Made by a program: the position numbers and the translations under genes
In this document: piece after piece, positions 33,162-37,784 of the stretch
How positions within the stretch are numbered: the stretch's first letter is position 1
Layout of the letters: each line of letters opens with the position of its first letter
Origin: an uncultured Bdellovibrionales bacterium
Lineage (GTDB): Bacteria > Bdellovibrionota > FAC87 > UBA2466
Reading direction: 5' to 3'
NCBI GenBank assembly: GCA_937903155.1
Contig: CALCZU010000032.1
Location: forward strand, 1 to 37,784
DNA length: 37,784 bases
The notes under the pieces: model-generated
What the model was told of the DNA's origin: nothing
Databases searched by the model: none
What the model saw: the letters and a program-made list of their open reading frames with translations, nothing else

Positions 33162-33429
33162 TGCCCCGTTTCCCCTCTTAGTATTATACGCCGCATTAAA
33201 CCCGAGGGGAATCCTCTAAATCCTATCGGCGGATAGGGGTAAAAATTGATGCTGTCTCATGGGTTTATTTCGCTTGCTGTCAGAGAACAGACACGGGCTG
33301 TCGACAATGTGTACAAGCTCTAAGGATTACATGCGAAATTTCTCTTCGAAAAGAATGTGAGATTTGTTTCTTTTTTGAGGTTTAGGAAGAACCTCGAAGC
33401 GTCCGATAACTTAGTTAGAGGAGCTCTTA
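33162..33429. promoter_or_regulatory. Divergent control region between the tadG-like gene and ctp
   Basis: 268 bases without a gene. Visible are CCTATC-GGCG-GATAGG (33222-33237), a perfect small hairpin, and GAGGTT/AACCTC flanking TAGGAAG just before ctp. A GAGGAG ribosome binding site precedes the ctp ATG by seven bases. Promoter boxes could not be assigned with confidence. Confidence 0.35.
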
Positions 33430-34875
33430 ATGAATAGCAAAAAACGTATCTTCGGTGGATTTTTAATTGGAGTGGGATTTACTCTTTCTCTTTTCTTCGT
33501 AACGGTCGCAAGTGCCGCTCCCAATTTTGAGTACTTAGATCTTTTTGCAAAAGTGCTTCATTACGTGCAAGCAAACTACGTTGAAGAAGTCGATACGAAA
33601 AAGCTCGTCGAAGGCGCCATCAAAGGAATGCTCGCAACGCTCGACCCTCACACGGTTTATATGCCGGCCGAACAATTTAAAGAGATGCAAGTTGATACCC
33701 AAGGAAAATTTGGCGGATTGGGAATTGAAATCACCGTCAATGATGGTTACCTGACAGTCGTCACGCCCATTGAAGACACTCCTGCATTCTTCGGAGGAGT
33801 GGAACCCGGCGATAAAATCATGATGATTGAAGACAAAGACAAAAAAATTAAAAAGGAAACAAAGGGAATGACCCTCAATGAAGCGGTCACCATGATGAGA
33901 GGCGAAAAGGGAAGCAAAATTACGATTCATGTCTCTCGCAAAAATCAAGAGAAGCTGATTCCTCTCGAACTCAAAAGAGACATTATCAAAGTCGTCGCAG
34001 TCAAAGGCGGAATGATCGAACCTGACTACGCTTGGCTGAGAATCACGAACTTTCAAGCGCATACCGGTCGCGATTTGCGTCAAAAACTCGAAGCTCTCAT
34101 CAAAGAAAACAAACGTCCTCTCCAAGGCGTTGTTTTAGATTTACGCAGTAATCCGGGAGGTCTTCTCGAAGAAGCCGTCAATGTTGCAGGACTCTTTTTA
34201 GATAAGCTCCCGATTGTTTCAACAATTGGTCGCAAAAAAGATAAAAAAGAAGTGGAATATTCTAGAGGCGAAAACCCACACAAAGATTTCAAGCTCGTGG
34301 TTTTAGTGAATGAGTCGAGTGCGAGTGCTTCTGAGATCGTCGCCGGTGCCCTTCAAGATCATAAACGCGGAATTGTTGTGGGTAAAACGACTTTCGGAAA
34401 AGGCTCTGTTCAAACTGTGATTGATATGGAGAATAAGGCTGGGTTAAAACTCACGATTGCGCGTTATTACACTCCGAGTGGACGCACGATTCAGTCCAAA
34501 GGAATCGTACCGGACATTGAAGTTGACCGTCTCGATCTCGCAGAACTCAACAAGAACAAAAAATCAAAAGCTTTGCGAGAAGCGGATTTAGAGAATCATT
34601 TAATCAACGAAACCGGAGAACCTTCGAAAAAAGAAGAAGATAAATTCGCGGCGACGACGGAAAAAGAAGACAAACGTCCTATCCGGGAAAAAGACGGTAA
34701 GAAATTCCGCATTGAAGATCCTAAAGAATTCATCAAAACGGATTTCCAACTTCAGCAGTCGTTGAGTTACTTAAAAGCTTGGAACATCTTTGATGTTGCC
34801 AAGAAAAAAGAGCTTCCCGACATGAAGGCCGCAGTCGCGGATAAGAGTTCGGAAAAGAAGCAGTCGACTCAATAA
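33430..34875 (+). CDS. ctp: S41A carboxy-terminal processing peptidase
   Basis: A periplasmic serine protease that trims or degrades proteins from the C-terminus. The 481-aa protein has a signal-anchor (FGGFLIGVGFTLSLFFVTVASA), a PDZ domain (about 95-180; GKFGGLGIEI and GVEPGDKI) and an S41 protease core. The Ser-Lys dyad is S299 in SSASASEIVAG and K324 in TTFGKGSVQ, with the 25-residue spacing of CtpA and Prc. DLRSNPGGLLEEAV is conserved. The C-terminal 100 residues are highly charged, with EDPKEFIKTDFQLQQSL as in many Ctp. It may act on the envelope or on surface-structure proteins encoded on either side. Confidence 0.95.
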   Translation: MNSKKRIFGGFLIGVGFTLSLFFVTVASAAPNFEYLDLFAKVLHYVQANYVEEVDTKKLVEGAIKGMLATLDPHTVYMPAEQFKEMQVDTQGKFGGLGIEITVNDGYLTVVTPIEDTPAFFGGVEPGDKIMMIEDKDKKIKKETKGMTLNEAVTMMRGEKGSKITIHVSRKNQEKLIPLELKRDIIKVVAVKGGMIEPDYAWLRITNFQAHTGRDLRQKLEALIKENKRPLQGVVLDLRSNPGGLLEEAVNVAGLFLDKLPIVSTIGRKKDKKEVEYSRGENPHKDFKLVVLVNESSASASEIVAGALQDHKRGIVVGKTTFGKGSVQTVIDMENKAGLKLTIARYYTPSGRTIQSKGIVPDIEVDRLDLAELNKNKKSKALREADLENHLINETGEPSKKEEDKFAATTEKEDKRPIREKDGKKFRIEDPKEFIKTDFQLQQSLSYLKAWNIFDVAKKKELPDMKAAVADKSSEKKQSTQ

Positions 34876-35125
34876 TCGCTTAAGAGTTGAACAAAAATGT
34901 TCACAAAATGACGTTGGATTGAATTCCAAATGAATACAGGTGTTTGGATAAAAGATTCATTCTAAGCGAACAAAAGTGTCAAAAAGTTCGGCATCTATCC
35001 AAAGGTTGTTCAGGTGGAAAGAAAGCTTACAATTTGATGAGTTATTTCTTTGGTTTTAATCAGTTCCACGTTTCTAAGACCTTCTGGTTGAGTATTTGCA
35101 ATTTGAGTCTCTATCCAAGCACTTT
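34876..35125. promoter_or_regulatory. Intergenic region with palindrome and candidate promoter
   Basis: TGAACA-AAAA-TGTTCA (34888-34903) is a perfect palindrome 13 bases after the ctp stop. A possible sigma-70-like promoter is TTGTTC (35006-35011) and TACAAT (35028-35033) with 16-base spacing, about 90 bases before the following three-gene cluster. Both assignments are by eye only. Confidence 0.35.
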
Positions 35126-35593
35126 ATGAGAGAATTAAATAAATTGATTCGCCTTCCAAAACGATTGAAATCAAACTCAGGGCAGGTCTCTGCAATCTTG
35201 GGCGCATCGATTTTAGTCTTGTCGCTTTTTGCTTTTTTAACGGGAATTAACTCGATGCTAAAAAGTCGTACTGAAGGCAATTTGCAATCTACGGCGAATG
35301 CGAAGTTGGCGATTGTCCTCGATGAACTCAATTCAAAAGCCTTTACGGATGCGAATTATTGGGGTGATGGGAAATATGAAGTTGATCCGCAAGCCGTAGT
35401 GTCCGCCGAAACTGGCGAGCGGTCATTGGCTTCTGTCGCTAAAAAGATTCCGAAAGACATTTCAGTCGATTCCAATGTCAAATATGAAATCGCGACAAGC
35501 CCTGCTTCTTCGAACCTTAAATTAATTAAACTCAGTTATCACTTGGCGAATCGGGAGATTTTACTCAGTGGATTTAAATATAAAGACAGATAA
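35126..35593 (+). CDS. Membrane-anchored pilin-like protein of unknown function, 155 aa
   Basis: One N-terminal transmembrane helix (ILGASILVLSLFAFLTGI) preceded by a basic stretch (KLIRLPKRLKSNSGQ) and followed by an extracytoplasmic domain. The layout S-G-Q, helix, then a polar TEGNLQSTANAKLA helix recalls TadE/TadG-like proteins, for instance the one at 31314-33161. No prepilin peptidase motif (G-F-x-x-x-E) is present. ATG 35126 is preferred over TTG 35096, though neither has a good ribosome binding site. The end overlaps the next gene by 26 bases, indicating coupling. Family not recognised. Confidence 0.7.
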   Translation: MRELNKLIRLPKRLKSNSGQVSAILGASILVLSLFAFLTGINSMLKSRTEGNLQSTANAKLAIVLDELNSKAFTDANYWGDGKYEVDPQAVVSAETGERSLASVAKKIPKDISVDSNVKYEIATSPASSNLKLIKLSYHLANREILLSGFKYKDR

Positions 35594-36773
35594 AAAAGTT
35601 TTTCGCTTAAACGACAAAGGGGGAGTTGAACTCACCTCTGGAGTTGTGTTTAGCATTGTTTCGATGATTGCGCTGACCGCGATGGTCACGCTTTTTATGA
35701 ATCACCGAAAAGAAGTGAAACGCGAGTCGGCAGAGAGTATTACGCTTGTGACGGCCCATGGGGTCGCGAATCTCTTGAAACAAGATTTGCTGTACAACTA
35801 CGAAAGCCGCTATCTCGCTGGAAAAGAGGGGTGGCCTCTGGCCTGCGGGAACAGTTCAAATCGAAATATTTATGACTTCGTTTCTGTTCTCAAAAGCCCT
35901 ACTGCCGCTTGTGCAAATACCCAGCTTTATCTTCCTTTTTTAGGGACGTCTGGTGTGTCAAAAACCGTAAACTGTCTCAGCACGCCCAATCAGTGCGTTG
36001 CTTTATCCAACTTTCGAACTGCGAATCTAAAAGCAGATACTGCGTACAACGGATATGACATCACGGTGACTCTCACCGGTTTTGGGATGTCCTCCTCTTC
36101 GCAACTTGAAGGTGAAGTCCAATTGGTCCGTAAAGATTTTAGAGGCGTTGCGAATGAAGGATTGAGCGTCAAACGAACAACCCGCCTTCAAATCGATTTG
36201 GATCGCCTGAATAACCCTGAACTCAATGCGGTTCAAAATTGTCGAGCCTGTCGAAATACGCCGGGAGCGCTCTGTTGTGACTCTCAATTTCCGGTAAGCT
36301 ATCTTGACGGACAGGGGAGAGTCTTCGATGCGATTTTATCGAGTGGCGTCGTCGTTCGAACACTGCGTGCGGGCATCGCCGAAAATCCTCTGGCACTTTC
36401 AATGAAGGTTTCACCCACTCCTACCGTTTACACTTCGGGTGCTTATTGCTTACCCGCGAGCAGTCCGAGAAAAAATTACTGGGTGATCGATGCGGTCGTT
36501 TACGGTTCGAGAAAATATTTTCTGACGACTCATGGGAGACTCGTTGATGAAAATATCACAGACCTCTGGACCGTTCCGGATCCAAAGTTTGTCAGTATCG
36601 CGCATGACGGAGATCAATTCATTCTTTTAAGAAGCGATGGCCAACTCTTTAAGCTTGCAAATGGGTCAATCGCGAATCCCGATCAAATGGTCGAGATGGC
36701 GGGTTATTCGATTCCACTCGCTGAGAAACTTGTCATGGGAGAGGGTCCTGCCCTCGAGGCATGCCCAGAGTAA
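35568..36773 (+). CDS. Membrane-anchored protein of unknown function with pilin-like N-terminus, 401 aa
   Basis: Starts at GTG with GGGAG upstream, inside the end of the previous gene. The N-terminus (GGVELTSGVVFSIVSMIALTAMV) is a transmembrane helix followed by a polar helix (VKRESAESITLVTAHGVANLL), as in minor pilins, but the canonical cleavage motif is absent. The remaining 340 residues have ten or more Cys (CRACRNTPGALCC, CLSTPNQC and others), likely disulfide-bonded outside the cytoplasm, and a beta-rich C-terminal part with SIAHDGDQFILLRSDGQLFKL. Family not recognised. A ten-base gap leads to the next gene. Confidence 0.75.
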   Translation: MDLNIKTDKKVFRLNDKGGVELTSGVVFSIVSMIALTAMVTLFMNHRKEVKRESAESITLVTAHGVANLLKQDLLYNYESRYLAGKEGWPLACGNSSNRNIYDFVSVLKSPTAACANTQLYLPFLGTSGVSKTVNCLSTPNQCVALSNFRTANLKADTAYNGYDITVTLTGFGMSSSSQLEGEVQLVRKDFRGVANEGLSVKRTTRLQIDLDRLNNPELNAVQNCRACRNTPGALCCDSQFPVSYLDGQGRVFDAILSSGVVVRTLRAGIAENPLALSMKVSPTPTVYTSGAYCLPASSPRKNYWVIDAVVYGSRKYFLTTHGRLVDENITDLWTVPDPKFVSIAHDGDQFILLRSDGQLFKLANGSIANPDQMVEMAGYSIPLAEKLVMGEGPALEACPE

Positions 36774-36782
36774 GGATTTAAA

Positions 36783-37718
36783 ATGCAGAGATTATTGATA
36801 GGAATAATAGTGTCCGCCGTGGTCCTGGGAGTGATGGGAGTCACTTTCGTACGGAAAGACACGACTCTCAGAAAAGTGATGACGAGTTCGCAAGACCAAA
36901 ACGAAGTGCGAGAAACTTTTGCGTTTTTAAGAAAGCTTATGGGCGGCGGAGAGAACTTTGATGGCCTCTCTCTGAACTTCCCACTTCCTAAAGGAGATGA
37001 TCCTGGAAAATTTAAAGATCTCCAAAACATTTTTAGCGATAGGACAGGGTTTATCGTCGATCCGAACACCGATATTCTCAGAAATTCTTCGTCAGGAAAT
37101 GACACACTTTACTGGGCAAAACGAAAAAGCAATAGCCCTCCCTTAAAATTAGTGAACGACTACAACTCGTCGCCGACGCTTCAACTGGAATTGGCCGATG
37201 GGGCTATCCCAACCGTAGACCAGTTAAGCGTTGGAAACTTCATCGCATTGAGTTTGAATGGTGCGACTGAAATCAGTTTGGTCACGGCCGTCACTGGCAA
37301 AGTCGTGACTCTCGACCTGACCCGTTTCCCCATCGCGAAATCCTACAATCAGGGGATGACAGTTTACGTCTGCGAACTTTGGTCAATGGGAATTAACGGA
37401 AAAGACCTCGTGGTTTCAATCTTTAATCCAGGACAACTCCCCAGTTCATTTTCTACTCTAGCCAAGGACGTCGATTCGTTCTCAATCCAGTATCAGACCC
37501 GAGAGGGAAGTGCTTCGGAGGGGTGTTCTACGGTTGCCGACACCGATACCGAAAAACCATACTCGAGATCCATCTCCTCATCGGATTCTGAAAAAACTGC
37601 ATGGCAGGTTTTTAACTCAGATACCACTCAAAAGTGTTACAACCGCCTCAAGGCGATTCGCATTACGATTTCAAAAAATAAAACGCTATACAATCTCGAT
37701 CTTAAAACAAATAACTAA
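36783..37718 (+). CDS. Membrane-anchored pseudopilin-like protein of unknown function, 311 aa
   Basis: The N-terminus (LLIGIIVSAVVLGVMGVTFV) is a transmembrane helix at the very start, then a charged helix (RKVMTSSQDQNEVRETFAFL), the layout of PulJ/PilW-like minor pseudopilins but with no leader or Glu-5. The periplasmic part has GNFIALSLNGATEISLVTAV and three Cys. AAGGA precedes the ATG by seven bases. It ends the three-gene run, ten bases before a palindromic repeat arm. Family assignment is weak; it could be a minor component of a surface filament. Confidence 0.75.
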   Translation: MQRLLIGIIVSAVVLGVMGVTFVRKDTTLRKVMTSSQDQNEVRETFAFLRKLMGGGENFDGLSLNFPLPKGDDPGKFKDLQNIFSDRTGFIVDPNTDILRNSSSGNDTLYWAKRKSNSPPLKLVNDYNSSPTLQLELADGAIPTVDQLSVGNFIALSLNGATEISLVTAVTGKVVTLDLTRFPIAKSYNQGMTVYVCELWSMGINGKDLVVSIFNPGQLPSSFSTLAKDVDSFSIQYQTREGSASEGCSTVADTDTEKPYSRSISSSDSEKTAWQVFNSDTTQKCYNRLKAIRITISKNKTLYNLDLKTNN

Positions 37719-37727
37719 GAAATAACT

Positions 37728-37784
37728 CCGTCGTTGCGAGGAGCCGTAGGCGACGAAGCAATCTCGCCGATAACAAGAGCGCTC
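37728..37784 (+). repeat. Interspersed palindromic repeat (copy 3), cut by window edge
   Basis: The left arm (37728-37766) matches the arm at 164-202 with one difference and is close to the full hairpin at 22679-22775. The following 18 bases match the start of that element's loop in 16 positions, so the right arm most likely lies just beyond the window. It begins ten bases after the stop of the last gene and may terminate it. Confidence 0.88.

Noticed and set aside
33535..34125. 196-codon minus-strand frame inside ctp
   Set aside because: It is the antisense shadow of a clearly conserved protease gene; its residues (many Phe, His, Asp) are what antisense reading of that gene would give.
34888..34903. 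LexA-type SOS box
   Set aside because: The site has GAAC and GTTC separated by six bases; the Gram-positive LexA box has four, and the alpha-proteobacterial form is a direct repeat. It is listed only as an unassigned palindrome.

Overview
The window is ordinary, densely packed chromosomal DNA from a Gram-negative bacterium of moderate GC content. Signal peptides, one lipobox, a FadL-type outer-membrane porin and short overlapping operons on both strands support this. The mix of NHEJ genes (Ku and LigD), a Tad-type pilus protein, many secreted proteins of unknown function and small Cys-rich or Smr proteins fits a Bdellovibrionota or other former deltaproteobacterial lineage. That placement is inference from gene content only. 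No rRNA, tRNA, CRISPR, IS transposase or phage genes were seen.

Layout. 1-2.3 kb: the tail of a truncated gene, a structured intergenic region carrying one arm of an interspersed palindromic repeat, then frmA-frmB for glutathione-dependent formaldehyde detoxification. 2.3-5.0 kb: a minus-strand trio (dCMP-deaminase-like enzyme, 388-aa orphan, CPXCG protein), a small KOW-Smr protein and a YbeD-like protein. 5.1-8.8 kb: aguB-aguA (agmatine to putrescine), divergent from dusC and a VIT1/CCC1 metal transporter. 8.8-15.9 kb: a secreted DUF3465-like protein, an EEP-family phosphodiesterase, a B12-binding radical SAM enzyme, a secreted PAP2 acid phosphatase, TatD, TcdA, an exported BCP-type peroxiredoxin and a lipoprotein ending at a clear terminator. 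16-19.4 kb: divergent ku and ligD, a complete two-gene bacterial NHEJ system. 19.4-24.6 kb: four secreted proteins (a propeller-like one, an M28 peptidase, a pectinacetylesterase/Notum-type hydrolase and an unknown). 24.8-29.3 kb: a minus-strand run of small secreted protein, FadL-like porin, panB, panC, DUF502 protein and smpB. 29.4-33.2 kb: tadG-like gene, tsaD, rsmA. 33.4-37.7 kb: a carboxy-terminal processing protease, then three membrane-anchored pilin-like proteins of unknown function.

How the genes connect. TsaD makes t6A in tRNA and TcdA cyclises it to ct6A, so both ends of that pathway are encoded here, together with two more RNA-modifying enzymes (RsmA, DusC). Ku and LigD form the repair unit. 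The tadG-like gene and the three pilin-like genes flank the protease and may belong to one surface-structure locus.

Most notable observations: the porin gene appears to start at a non-canonical ATC codon placed just behind a Shine-Dalgarno sequence that overlaps the upstream stop codon; a palindromic repeat family is present three times, once as a full hairpin of about 97 bp; and a 29-bp perfect inverted repeat lies between the 3' ends of two convergent genes. I found no convincing evidence for a wholly new multi-gene system. The least explained gene groups are 35126-37718 and 2342-4248.
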